A stretch of 49,958 nucleotides of DNA. Source: an uncultured Oceanospirillaceae bacterium. GTDB taxonomy: Bacteria; Pseudomonadota; Gammaproteobacteria; Pseudomonadales; Balneatricaceae. How positions within the stretch are numbered: the first letter of the stretch is position 1; every line of letters begins with the position of its first letter. Both the position numbers and the translations under genes were made by a program. Location: contig CAKZPE010000045.1 of NCBI GenBank assembly GCA_937138495.1, positions 1 to 49,958 on the forward strand. Direction: 5' to 3'. Shown here piece by piece: positions 26,067 to 34,616 of the stretch. Under the pieces are notes generated by a model that was not told the origin of the DNA, made no database searches, and saw only the letters and a list, made by a program, of their open reading frames with translations.

Positions 26067-27845
26067 TTATTGTTTAACCGCGTTAATTTCAGCAGTATCG
26101 TCATCCAGTGCTAACTTATAGCCCAGGGATACATGGTGATAACGCCCGTTCGTGAAGTCATCGTGAATGGCAAAGCCAAAGTTATACAGCTTACCCGGTT
26201 CGATGCTGACATCACCTGGCTGGTCAGACTTCAGTTTACGCTTGATGATGACAGACCAGGTGCCAGCTTTCAGAGATGCTTCCACTTCAGCACCCTGGCC
26301 ACCGTGCATGGACCGTTCAGCCATAATCTGACCGTCTTCCAGCTCATCCGCACCGGACTTGTAGCGCACCAGATCCATATACTGGTTAGCTGCCATTGCC
26401 GCGGTAATATCCCCTTCAGACTTCAGCTTGTCCCAGCCGCCCAGCGCTTTGCCGCGACGCCCTTTAAGCTCGATCTCAGTACGGGACTCGGTCAGGTACT
26501 TAGTCACTCCGGCATTAAGATCCAGACGGGCCGCCAGCTCAGAATCTTTCAGCACCTGATCTTCCGGTGCAAACGGCATTTCATCGGCATCCGCGTGGCA
26601 GGTTCCCCAGCAACCGGCACGGTCGGCATACTCAACATCATCGGTAGCCACCATGAAGGCCAGCTTCATTGGGTTTTCAGGGTCCATCTTACCGCCTTCA
26701 ACGAATGGCACCGGTGCATGATCCCCATCTGCCCAGTTAAAGCGCAGGTAGAGATATTCATCATCGTGAGTGGCATTAATAGATACCGGAATACTGCCCC
26801 GCTTACCCGGGATCAGATTAGGTTCCAGTTCTTTTTCACTCTCGCCGCTGACAATCAGCTGGCCAATGGTTTCTGTCTCTTCACCGTGACATTCAACACA
26901 GCGGTCACCTTTAGTAAAGGCACGTTTGCCCCCGTGCTTACGGCCCAGGATCCATTCCATTGAAGCTGTACCCGGATAGAACACAGTAATATCGGCAGTA
27001 CTGGCTTTACCCCAGTCGACATTGATATTACTGGCTGCCGCCGGTGCAGCCCCCACAGACGCCACATTGTTTTTCGCATCTGCAATCAGTCGCTCATTTT
27101 CTGCCTTCAGCGCAGCAACAGCACGGTTAATAGCCGCTTCACTGTCCGCTTTCGCTTCTGCTGCAATGGCTGCTTCTTTCGCTTCCACACGGGCTAAGCC
27201 AGCAAGATATTCTTCAGGAATCTCGCGGATATATTTTGGATCCGGTGCTTCGATCGCTTCCAGTTCTTCGTCAGTTAACTGATCCCTGACGTTATGGTGC
27301 GCAATGCCTTTGTGACAATCGATACAGGTCTGCCCTGTTTCAAAGGAGTTCATGTGCTGCTTACGGGCACGCGGCTTCTGGAATTCCGGATTCATCGATT
27401 CAAAGTTGTGACAGTTACGGCACTCTCTGGAATCGGTTGTTTTCATCGCCGACCAGACACTCTTAGCAAGTTCCAGACGGTGTTCTTCAAATTTCTCAGC
27501 AGTATCAATTTTGCCTGTAGCCCAGTAGAAAAGTTCTCTGGAGGCTTTAATTTTACGTACCACCTTGTGAATCCACGGACGGGGTACGTGACAATCAGGA
27601 CATCCGGCTCTTACACCGGTACGGTTGGAATAATGGATGGTTGGCTTGTATTCCTGATATACATTATTTTCCATCTCATGACAGCCAATGCAAAACTCAG
27701 TGCTATTGGTTGCTTCCATCGCGGTGTTAAAGCCGCCCCAGAAAATAATACCAACAACAAAAAATACCAATGCACCGGCAGCGGTTACGCCCAGCACACG
27801 GCGGCGGGACCAGAAACCAGACTTGCTTGATGTATTTATATCCAT
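26067..27845 (-). CDS. nirT: NapC/NirT-type multiheme cytochrome c fused to an ethylbenzene-dehydrogenase-like heme domain
   Basis: Membrane-anchored quinol-linked cytochrome that probably feeds electrons to periplasmic NirS. Residues 16-37 form the anchor. The NapC/NirT part has four CXXCH sites at 52-56, 82-86, 142-146 and 174-178. A charged Ala/Glu/Lys-rich, probably coiled segment (about 215-260) leads to a fifth CXXCH at 316-320. A C-terminal EB_dh-like heme-binding domain (about 335-590) follows, containing an unusual CX3CH (CWGTCH, near 430). Ordinary NirT is about 200 residues, so this is a tripled, fused form. The ATG at 27845 is used; upstream codons do not give a sensible N-terminus. 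It lies 74 bases after nirS and shares its promoter. Confidence 0.88.
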   Translation of the reverse strand: MDINTSSKSGFWSRRRVLGVTAAGALVFFVVGIIFWGGFNTAMEATNSTEFCIGCHEMENNVYQEYKPTIHYSNRTGVRAGCPDCHVPRPWIHKVVRKIKASRELFYWATGKIDTAEKFEEHRLELAKSVWSAMKTTDSRECRNCHNFESMNPEFQKPRARKQHMNSFETGQTCIDCHKGIAHHNVRDQLTDEELEAIEAPDPKYIREIPEEYLAGLARVEAKEAAIAAEAKADSEAAINRAVAALKAENERLIADAKNNVASVGAAPAAASNINVDWGKASTADITVFYPGTASMEWILGRKHGGKRAFTKGDRCVECHGEETETIGQLIVSGESEKELEPNLIPGKRGSIPVSINATHDDEYLYLRFNWADGDHAPVPFVEGGKMDPENPMKLAFMVATDDVEYADRAGCWGTCHADADEMPFAPEDQVLKDSELAARLDLNAGVTKYLTESRTEIELKGRRGKALGGWDKLKSEGDITAAMAANQYMDLVRYKSGADELEDGQIMAERSMHGGQGAEVEASLKAGTWSVIIKRKLKSDQPGDVSIEPGKLYNFGFAIHDDFTNGRYHHVSLGYKLALDDDTAEINAVKQ

Positions 27846-27919
27846 AATCAACTCTAACCAAAGCGAGGTGAGCGGGCATGACTTACGCCATGCCCGCATT
27901 CAGGGTTTACAGGGAGTGA

Positions 27920-29548
27920 CTAGGTTTTATGGTTCATACGGTTATAAACGTTGAACTTACCGGTAGGCGTTGTCAGGCCTTTGATACGGGACTTCTCTTC
28001 AAGAGTCTTCGCATCGTAAACCACGATTTCACCGGTAGGGTTTTTGCTGTCTGAACGGTTCCAGACAGATACCCATACTTCAGAACCATCTTCATTAAAC
28101 TCCATGTGCAGTGCCGCTTTACCTGGCTCTTCAGTGACACGGATAGTTTTAACAATCTCACGGGTATCCTTATCAAATACCTGTACTGACTGCTGAATTT
28201 CTGGCTCAGGGTGTTTAATCTGGTCAGCCCAAACATACTGAGATGTCGGATGGGTACGGATGAATGCACCGGCACCATCAGTCTCAACTTCGTAGCACAG
28301 CTTCCAGGCTTTATCAGCGTTACTGGCAGGATCATTACCCCACACAGATACCAGACCGGTACCTAAGTGAGTTGTACCACCAACAGGGCCGCACTCTTTA
28401 TCGTTCCAGTTAGCACCAGGGCCTGGGTGTGGCAGTGAGTCAACATCGATCTGAGCTTCTAACTTACCGGTTTCAGTATCAACAATGACCATCTTGTTTG
28501 AAGCGTTAGCCGCAATCTGGAAGTAACGACCGGTAGGATCGTAGAAACCGTCATGCAGGAACTCAGAAGAGGCAATTGAAGTAATGGTTAAGTTATCCAG
28601 ATCGCTGTAATCAACCTGCAACATCTGACCGGTTTCTTTAACAGCAACAGTGAACTCAGACTTGTTCGGAGAGGTGTAAACAGCAGCAACACGCGCCTCG
28701 TTAACAAACTCACCTTTAGTGTTATAGCCACGGGTTGTGATTACTTTCAACGGATTCAGTGTAACCGCATCCATGATTACGAAATGCGCAGGCCAGTAAC
28801 CACCGGCAACCACGTATTTGCCATCGCCGGAAACGGCAATGTCACGGGCGTCATACGCCATCTTGGTTTCTGCAACCAGCATCTTGTCAGGGGTTTGCCA
28901 CAGGTCGATCTTGTTCACCTTACCGTCACGGCCAATGGTGTACCAGAAACGGCCAATATCTTCCGCATGGTCAATCTTGTGGTGCTCAGTCCCCTTGATT
29001 ACGTGTACTGCATAACCGGTATTGATGTGGGTAATGATCTCTTTGGTATCGCCATCAATGATTGCGGCTTTACCGGCATCACGCTCGATAACTACGAAAA
29101 AGTTCTTCCAGTTACGGCCGTGCAGCGGCTTGGTCGGGTAATCTTTTGGCGCAACATACTCTTTGGTGTGTGAGCGCATTTGCTCCAGCGACATTTCAGG
29201 CGGAACAGGTGGCTCCATCTGAATAAAGGTCGCCAGATTGGCAATCTCTTCTTTTGAGAAAATATCGTCGAAGTTGTTCATACCGCCTTCTGTACCGTAG
29301 GCAATAATCTTCTCCAGACGTTCCTGACCTTTCTTCAGAGTTTCTTTTGGCTCAAGGTTCTTACCGGTTGCACCTTTACGTAAAACACCGTGGCAGCCAG
29401 CGCAACGCTGGAAGTACTGCAACTGTGCTTTAGCAAAATCTGCTTCGGATAAGGTAGGCTCAGCAGCAACAGCGGACATGCTCAGCGCTCCTGACGCCAT
29501 ACCGATAGCCAGGCCAATGGTGGATAATCCATACTTGAGTGTTTTCAT
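27920..29548 (-). CDS. nirS: Cytochrome cd1 nitrite reductase
   Basis: Periplasmic enzyme reducing nitrite to nitric oxide with hemes c and d1. The 542 residues start with a signal peptide ending SAVAA/EPT near residue 29. The N-terminal heme c domain carries CAGCHG (near 50) and the methionine-bearing EGGMNNFDD region. An eight-bladed d1-binding propeller then extends from about 130 to the end. The active-site histidine motifs are present: FLHDGFYD and SLPHPGPGANW. It is the first gene of a unit with nirT. The upstream region carries a Dnr-type box. Identification is firm. Confidence 0.97.
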   Translation of the reverse strand: MKTLKYGLSTIGLAIGMASGALSMSAVAAEPTLSEADFAKAQLQYFQRCAGCHGVLRKGATGKNLEPKETLKKGQERLEKIIAYGTEGGMNNFDDIFSKEEIANLATFIQMEPPVPPEMSLEQMRSHTKEYVAPKDYPTKPLHGRNWKNFFVVIERDAGKAAIIDGDTKEIITHINTGYAVHVIKGTEHHKIDHAEDIGRFWYTIGRDGKVNKIDLWQTPDKMLVAETKMAYDARDIAVSGDGKYVVAGGYWPAHFVIMDAVTLNPLKVITTRGYNTKGEFVNEARVAAVYTSPNKSEFTVAVKETGQMLQVDYSDLDNLTITSIASSEFLHDGFYDPTGRYFQIAANASNKMVIVDTETGKLEAQIDVDSLPHPGPGANWNDKECGPVGGTTHLGTGLVSVWGNDPASNADKAWKLCYEVETDGAGAFIRTHPTSQYVWADQIKHPEPEIQQSVQVFDKDTREIVKTIRVTEEPGKAALHMEFNEDGSEVWVSVWNRSDSKNPTGEIVVYDAKTLEEKSRIKGLTTPTGKFNVYNRMNHKT

Positions 29549-29610
29549 CGAACAGCTCTCCAGCGGTTATTTACGTTTTTCGTTTGGCTAAATAACTTCT
29601 ACTGGATGCA

Positions 29611-29651
29611 CTATTAATCAAACCGGCAACAAAAAAACTGACAATGGTCAA
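29611..29651 (-). promoter_or_regulatory. nirS promoter with Dnr box
   Basis: The minus strand reads TTGAC-CATT-GTCAG (29638-29651), two mismatches from TTGAT-N4-ATCAA. A TAATAG-like -10 lies about 22 bases after it, so the box sits near -41.5. It is about 90 bases before the nirS start codon. Confidence 0.6.
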
Positions 29652-29880
29652 GTTTAAAAACTTTTTGTCATTTTTTTGCTATTTAAATGGCCGCCTGTCT
29701 TTTTATTTATTTAAAACTCTGCTATTAGTTTTTGTTATTCCAAAATATCACAACGAATACAGCAGGAATAATAATCAATAAAAATCAACAAGTTAAAAAC
29801 AAAATAATTATAAAAAGTAAAATCAGGGCAAAAGAGTTTCTACGTATTAAAACGTATAAAATGAGCGAGAGAACCCGGAT
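29652..29880. other. Very AT-rich intergenic stretch between nirS and the nir operon terminator
   Basis: The 390 bases between nirS and nirN include the nirS promoter, this AT-rich stretch and a terminator. The stretch holds repeated ATCAA half-sites (around 29777-29789) in direct rather than inverted order. A 60-codon frame on the plus strand from 29732 has no family match and looks like AT-rich noise. Confidence 0.4.
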
Positions 29881-29922
29881 AAAAACAGTGTATTTACGAT
29901 TCCTCTTACACTAAATACACTG
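29881..29922 (-). terminator. Terminator of the nirE-nirN operon
   Basis: An 11-bp perfect inverted repeat, CAGTGTATTTA (29886-29896) with TAAATACACTG (29912-29922), encloses 15 bases. On the minus strand T5 follows directly. It lies 20 bases after the nirN stop. Confidence 0.65.
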
Positions 29923-29941
29923 AATTCATTCACAAGTTTTT

Positions 29942-31441
29942 CTAATGGCTGGTGCCTGCAGAACGGGTTATTTTATTGTGTACATTATATTTACCTACCG
30001 GCTTTTTCATGGGTAAGCGCTTCACTTCCTCCAGCGTTTCAGCATCGTAGACAATAATCGCGCCATCCATTTCCCAGATACTGAGCAATGCAAAGCGACC
30101 ATCTTTCGTAAATTCGATATGACCGGATGTTTTACCCGGCTCAGGCTTAAGGGTTTTGACGATTTCCAGCGTCGCCTTATCGATCACATGCATGACATCC
30201 TTATCAGGCCCGACAAATACATCGACCCAGGCATAAGGAGAATTCTCATGACTGCGCATGAAGAAGCCCGGCCCCTGAGTATCGATCTTTTTGATGGTTT
30301 TCCAGTTCTGCGTATCAATAAAGGTAACGGTATGTTCCTTCAGATTTGGCGTCGCCAGAACAGTGGTGTTCTGATAGGGCCAGGTGATCCCTGATCCAAG
30401 GTGTGGCATGCCTGTCAGATCCAGATCAGCTGCTTTTTGCTGACTGTTCAGATTAAATACCTGTCCGTTCTTCGCATTTCTGGCCGCTCCCATAATATGG
30501 TCATACTGCTGGTCGAAAAAGAAGTCATCCAGATAATCATCCAGCTCAATTCGGGTCACCTGTAACGGTGTTTCCGGGGCATAGCTGATTTCCCAGACTT
30601 CCTTAAAGTCTTTCAGCGCAGCAATGAAACTCTGTCGCGGTGGCGCAGCATACACGGCACTTACCCGGGAACTTTCTCCCTGCTCATCAGTAACCGGAAT
30701 GGTCTTCACAAAACTCAGGTCGGTCGCATCCAGTACGACCAGGGTATGCGGCAGATAATTCCCCACCAGCACATAACGGTCATCACCGGAAACAGCTACA
30801 TTACGGGCATTAATACCAGCACGGACTTCCGCCACCACTTCCAGGTTATACATGTCATATTTGGTCACCCAGCCATCCCGGGAGGCAAAATACACAAACC
30901 GTCCGTCCGAGGTATATTTCGGCCCGCCGTGTAAGGCATAGCGGGATTTAAAACGGTGAATCGGCTCAAAAGTATCGCCGTCCAGTACGGAGACATGATG
31001 ATCACCGGCTTCCACTACCAGAAACACATTCAGCGGATCAGCGTCATAGACAGGATCAGCCGTGCTGGCATCCCCGGTCACCCACTCCGGCTTATAGATC
31101 ACATGGCTGTCTTTTATCGCTTGCTCGTCCCACTGTGGCACTTCTGCAAGCGGGGTATAGATATAATCCGCCAGGCCTGCAATTTCAGCTTTACTCAGCA
31201 CTTCACCAAACGCAGGCATCTGAGTTGCTGGCAAGCCGTTGGTCACCGAGCTGATCGCCGCTTTTTTGCGAACACGCTTCAGGTTTTCCGGCAACAGCGC
31301 CGGGCCGATTAATCCCAGCCGGTCGGCACCGTGGCAAGCCGCACAGTGTTGCTGAAACAGCTGTGCCGGTTCCGGCTCAGCCGCCGCGACGACACTGCTC
31401 AGCAGTAATGGTAGCAATACAGAAAGTTGTTTAGCTGGCAA
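29942..31441 (-). CDS. nirN: NirN, heme d1 maturation cytochrome (dihydro-heme d1 dehydrogenase)
   Basis: Periplasmic cd1-like protein that in Pseudomonas carries out the last dehydrogenation of heme d1 and helps its transfer to NirS. The chain has a signal peptide (ending SSVVAAA/EPE), a heme c site CAACHG near residue 35, and a propeller domain. The C-terminal half is similar in layout to NirS (PHLGSGITW). Lengths: 499 residues from the TTG at 31441, which has a near-perfect GGAGGA seven to eight bases upstream, or 505 from the ATG at 31459. I prefer TTG because of the ribosome site. It overlaps the nirJ stop and is the last gene of the operon. It lacks the NirS-type active-site context, so it is not a second nirS. 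Confidence 0.9.
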   Translation of the reverse strand: MPAKQLSVLLPLLLSSVVAAAEPEPAQLFQQHCAACHGADRLGLIGPALLPENLKRVRKKAAISSVTNGLPATQMPAFGEVLSKAEIAGLADYIYTPLAEVPQWDEQAIKDSHVIYKPEWVTGDASTADPVYDADPLNVFLVVEAGDHHVSVLDGDTFEPIHRFKSRYALHGGPKYTSDGRFVYFASRDGWVTKYDMYNLEVVAEVRAGINARNVAVSGDDRYVLVGNYLPHTLVVLDATDLSFVKTIPVTDEQGESSRVSAVYAAPPRQSFIAALKDFKEVWEISYAPETPLQVTRIELDDYLDDFFFDQQYDHIMGAARNAKNGQVFNLNSQQKAADLDLTGMPHLGSGITWPYQNTTVLATPNLKEHTVTFIDTQNWKTIKKIDTQGPGFFMRSHENSPYAWVDVFVGPDKDVMHVIDKATLEIVKTLKPEPGKTSGHIEFTKDGRFALLSIWEMDGAIIVYDAETLEEVKRLPMKKPVGKYNVHNKITRSAGTSH

Positions 31442-32642
31442 AGCGAATCCTCCGTACATTCAGATCCATCTTCACAGGCTTTTCTGCTTCATAATCCGCC
31501 AGATTAATCCCCAGCTCCTGATCATCCAGATAGCAGGCCGGATCTTCCCACCAGGGGTCACCGGTTGTCTGGAAAGCCCGTACCCGGGTATTACCCCCAC
31601 AGACGTCCTTATAGGTACACACGCCGCACCGGCCGCCCAGGCTTCGTTCTTCCGCTTTAAAACCCGCCATCAGTGGATCACTGGTATCCTGCCAGATTTC
31701 AGAGAATGGCCGTTCCAGCACATTGCCCAAGTTGTAATTCCACCAGAAGGTATCCGGATGTACATTGCCCAGGTTATCAATATTCGCCACATTCACACCG
31801 GATGAGTTACCCCCCCACTGGGCAAGCTTCGCCCGCATGTGCTCATAACGGTCCGGGAAATTGCGCTGTACCCAGTGCAGGAAGTACACGCCGTCGGCAT
31901 CGTTATTGCCGGTGACAAACTCACGGTGACGGCCGGCCTTCACATCTTCCCAGCAACGTTCAAACAGCAGATCAAGTGCTTGCCGGGTAATCTGGTGTAC
32001 CGCATCATGGCCCCGGTGACGGTTACCCCGGCCACCATAGTTCAGGTGAGACAGGTAAAACTTGTCGACCTTCTCCTGATCCATCACATCGAGCAGGTAA
32101 GGTAACTCGTGGGAGTTGTCCTGGGTGATAGAGAATCGCATGCCCACTTTAATGCCGGCTTCACGGCACAGCTGAAGGCCCTTGAAAGAGGCATCAAATG
32201 CGCCCTGCTTCTGACGAAACTCATCATGGGTTTCCCGTACACCGTCAATGCTTATCCCCAGATAGTCATAGCCTACTGCTGCCAGAGCATCGATATTAGA
32301 CTCATCAATCAGGGTGCCGTTGGTGGATAACGCCACATAAAACCCCATGGCCTTTGCCTGATGGGAAATATCCAGAATATCGGGCCTTAACAGGGGTTCA
32401 CCGCCGGATAAAATCAGCACCGGCACTTTAAAACTGCGCAGGTCCTTCATCACATCCACAACCTGCGTGGTAGACAGCTCACCGGGGAAATTAACGTCGG
32501 CAGAAATTGAATAACAGTGTTTACAGGCAAGGTTACAGCGGCGTACCAGATTCCAGATAACCACCGGTCCCGGAGGATTACGCTTAGGCCCGGCAGGGGT
32601 CGGATTTATAAGTTCCTGCATGTACTGAGAGATACGAAACAT
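31431..32642 (-). CDS. nirJ: NirJ, radical SAM enzyme of heme d1 synthesis
   Basis: Cytoplasmic radical SAM protein that replaces two propionate side chains of the didecarboxysiroheme intermediate by oxo groups. The 403 residues show the radical SAM triad CNLACKHC near residue 37, the glycine-rich LILSGGEPLLRPDI near 80, and a C-terminal SPASM-like cysteine region with RCGVCTYKDVCGG and PACYLDD. It starts 3 bases after nirH and overlaps nirN. All family marks are intact. Confidence 0.96.
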   Translation of the reverse strand: MFRISQYMQELINPTPAGPKRNPPGPVVIWNLVRRCNLACKHCYSISADVNFPGELSTTQVVDVMKDLRSFKVPVLILSGGEPLLRPDILDISHQAKAMGFYVALSTNGTLIDESNIDALAAVGYDYLGISIDGVRETHDEFRQKQGAFDASFKGLQLCREAGIKVGMRFSITQDNSHELPYLLDVMDQEKVDKFYLSHLNYGGRGNRHRGHDAVHQITRQALDLLFERCWEDVKAGRHREFVTGNNDADGVYFLHWVQRNFPDRYEHMRAKLAQWGGNSSGVNVANIDNLGNVHPDTFWWNYNLGNVLERPFSEIWQDTSDPLMAGFKAEERSLGGRCGVCTYKDVCGGNTRVRAFQTTGDPWWEDPACYLDDQELGINLADYEAEKPVKMDLNVRRIRFAS

Positions 32643-32645
32643 GGT

Positions 32646-33152
32646 TCAGCCTCCAATGCGGATTCCGGTTTTCTTAAGTATTCGGCTACTGAAAAGAACG
32701 TCTCTGGCGCGGCAGTGTTCTCCCAGTAAGTCAGCAATTTTCTGTGCTTTTTCAAGCACCTCTTCCCGGCTGCGACCATGTACCATGGCAAACAGGTTAT
32801 AGGGCCAGTCAGGCATAAACCGCGGACGGTGGTAGCAGTGGCTAACGTAATCCAGCGCACCGATCATTTCACCAAGTTCATGTACCTTGTCATCGGGCAC
32901 ATCCCACACGGACATACCATTGCCGGTATACCCCAGCCGATAATGATTTGGCACCGCGCCGATCCGGCGAATCCGGCCATCGTCCTGCATCACCTGTATC
33001 CGCTGCATCAGCAGCTCTGTTTCAATGCCCAATTCTGCAGCAATTTGTTGATAAGGCTCTGCCACCAGTGGCAATCCCGCCTGGGTCTGTAAAATTATGT
33101 CCCGGTCCAGTACCTGTAATTCAGCGTCAGATTTCAAAATACAGCCCCACAT
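32646..33152 (-). CDS. nirH: NirH, siroheme decarboxylase subunit (AsnC-like fold)
   Basis: One of the related Lrp/AsnC-like proteins NirD/L/G/H that decarboxylate siroheme to 12,18-didecarboxysiroheme. The 168 residues have an N-terminal winged helix-like part and the siroheme-binding domain with SVWDVPDD, HCYHRPR and WPYNLFAMVHGRSR. The same marks appear in NirL. I start it at the ATG 33152 (overlap of 26 bases with nirG); a TTG at 33137 with GGGG upstream is an alternative. The frame continues upstream to 33257 but overlaps nirG fully. It lies just before nirJ. Confidence 0.88.
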   Translation of the reverse strand: MWGCILKSDAELQVLDRDIILQTQAGLPLVAEPYQQIAAELGIETELLMQRIQVMQDDGRIRRIGAVPNHYRLGYTGNGMSVWDVPDDKVHELGEMIGALDYVSHCYHRPRFMPDWPYNLFAMVHGRSREEVLEKAQKIADLLGEHCRARDVLFSSRILKKTGIRIGG

Positions 33153-33606
33153 AAAACTCGTGTAACTTAGGCATATTCCTGACCGGCAGGCCGGTTTCGG
33201 ATTCAATAGCCGCCAGGGTATCCTCCAGTTCCTGCCAGCTTTCAGTCGCCACCACAAACCACATATTCAGTACGTGCGTTCGTTGATAATTGTGTGCCAC
33301 CTGAGAAAAGGCATTCACCTGTTCTGCGACCGCATCAAACCGGTCTTCCGGCACCGCAATGGCACATAAACTCACAGCTCCGCCAAAGCGGTCCGCGTTA
33401 TACAGTGGACCAAAACGGGTAAGAATTTTGTCTTCACGTAGCCGTTGTAAACGGCTAAGCAACTCACCTTCTGTCGTGCCAAGCTCTTCTGCCACGACAG
33501 CAAAGGGATGATCGCACACCGGAAAGCTGCGTTGCAGCGCATTGATAATGCGTTTATCCAGTGCATCCAGTTCTTCGCCAGAAGGCACTGTATTCAGTTC
33601 ATTCAT
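33127..33606 (-). CDS. nirG: NirG, siroheme decarboxylase subunit (AsnC-like fold)
   Basis: A 159-residue member of the NirD/G type. The winged-helix-like N-terminus contains LDKRIINALQRSFPVCDHPFA; the C-terminal domain contains HNYQRTHVLNMWFVVATE, which matches the NirD pattern. The NirDLGH proteins together decarboxylate siroheme in the cytoplasm. It overlaps the end of nirDL by 4 bases and nirH by 26, so all are translationally coupled. Assignment as NirG rather than a second NirD follows from order after the nirDL fusion. Confidence 0.9.
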   Translation of the reverse strand: MNELNTVPSGEELDALDKRIINALQRSFPVCDHPFAVVAEELGTTEGELLSRLQRLREDKILTRFGPLYNADRFGGAVSLCAIAVPEDRFDAVAEQVNAFSQVAHNYQRTHVLNMWFVVATESWQELEDTLAAIESETGLPVRNMPKLHEFYVGLYFEI

Positions 33607-34616
33607 CGCAGCACCGCCTGTTGCGATACGTCATCAGACACAATGTATTTCGCGCCACACTGCTTAAAACGCTGCAATGAAAACAACACTTCATAAGGGG
33701 TGTCTTTCAGGGAAAGTTTGTCCACCAGATCATCCACATAGGCCATCACTTCATCGCGGCTTTTGCCGTGAATCATGCTGAACAGGTTGTACGGCCAGCG
33801 GGGCTTGATTCTTGGTCGCTGATAACAGAGGGTGACTTTCTGCTCAGCACTTAACTGCTGGCCCAGCGCATCCACCTGATCATCCGGCACATCCCACACC
33901 AGCATGGCGTTGGCCCGGTAGCCCAGTTCGTGATGGCGAACAATCACGCCAAGACGACGGATAATGCCTGCAGCCTGCATTTCAGACAGTGTTTCAATGA
34001 CAGTGTCTTCTGAAAGCCCAAGCTGTTCACCAACCGTCAGATACGGCCGTTCAGTCAGCGGCAGTCCGGTTTGTATCGCGGCAATCAGCGACCCGTGCAG
34101 CGCCGGATCGAAGCTGCAGTCAGTATTATGCTGATCCGTCCCGCGGGAGACTTTTTGCTCACCGTCGGAATCCATCCGGAACCCCAGATCAATGTGATAT
34201 TCCTTCAGCAGTGGCAGGCTCATGACCTCATAGCCACTGCGGGCTTCAATATCACTGAGCACCTGTTGCAGTTTTTGCTCATCGGCTGCTACCGCCACAA
34301 ACCACAAATTCAGCCGGTGTTCCCGCTCATAGTTATGATTCACTTCCGGACAGGCATTCACCAGTGATGCTACCTCGGTGAGTACCTCTGCCGGTACGCT
34401 CATGGCCGCCAGTGTGCTGCTCCCTAACATACGTGGCTTAAACACCGGGCCTACCCGGCTGACTTTGCCGCGCATCAGTAACTCGGCGAGTAAATCCCGT
34501 ACGGTCTGGCTATCCGACCCCAGCTCACTGGCCAATTGGTCATAAGGCTCGGGGACCAGCGGAAAGTTACGCTGATAGTTATTCAGTAATCGTTGTTCCA
34601 GGCTACTCATGATCAT
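33603..34616 (-). CDS. nirDL: NirDL fusion, siroheme decarboxylase subunits D and L
   Basis: A 337-residue fusion of two AsnC-like modules. The first, D-like (about 1-150), has PLVPEPYDQLASELG and VNHNYEREHRLNLWFVA; the second, L-like (about 175-320), has AMLVWDVPDDQ, LCYQRPRIKP and WPYNLFSMIHGKSRDEV. A Ser/Asp/Gln-rich linker (about 150-170) joins them. In P. aeruginosa nirD and nirL are separate genes, while fused NirDL occurs in other denitrifiers. The ATG overlaps the nirF stop by 4 bases; a second ATG two codons later may be used. It decarboxylates siroheme in the cytoplasm. Confidence 0.92.
   Translation of the reverse strand: MIMSSLEQRLLNNYQRNFPLVPEPYDQLASELGSDSQTVRDLLAELLMRGKVSRVGPVFKPRMLGSSTLAAMSVPAEVLTEVASLVNACPEVNHNYEREHRLNLWFVAVAADEQKLQQVLSDIEARSGYEVMSLPLLKEYHIDLGFRMDSDGEQKVSRGTDQHNTDCSFDPALHGSLIAAIQTGLPLTERPYLTVGEQLGLSEDTVIETLSEMQAAGIIRRLGVIVRHHELGYRANAMLVWDVPDDQVDALGQQLSAEQKVTLCYQRPRIKPRWPYNLFSMIHGKSRDEVMAYVDDLVDKLSLKDTPYEVLFSLQRFKQCGAKYIVSDDVSQQAVLR

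Noticed and set aside
26133..26963. 276-codon frame on the plus strand
   Set aside because: It lies wholly antisense to nirT and has no recognisable domain.
29776..29789. ATCAA half-sites as a second nirS Dnr box
   Set aside because: The two half-sites are direct, not inverted, repeats in an AT-rich stretch.
29732..29914. 60-codon lysine/isoleucine-rich frame between nirS and nirN
   Set aside because: Composition reflects AT-rich spacer; no ribosome site and it runs into the nir operon terminator.
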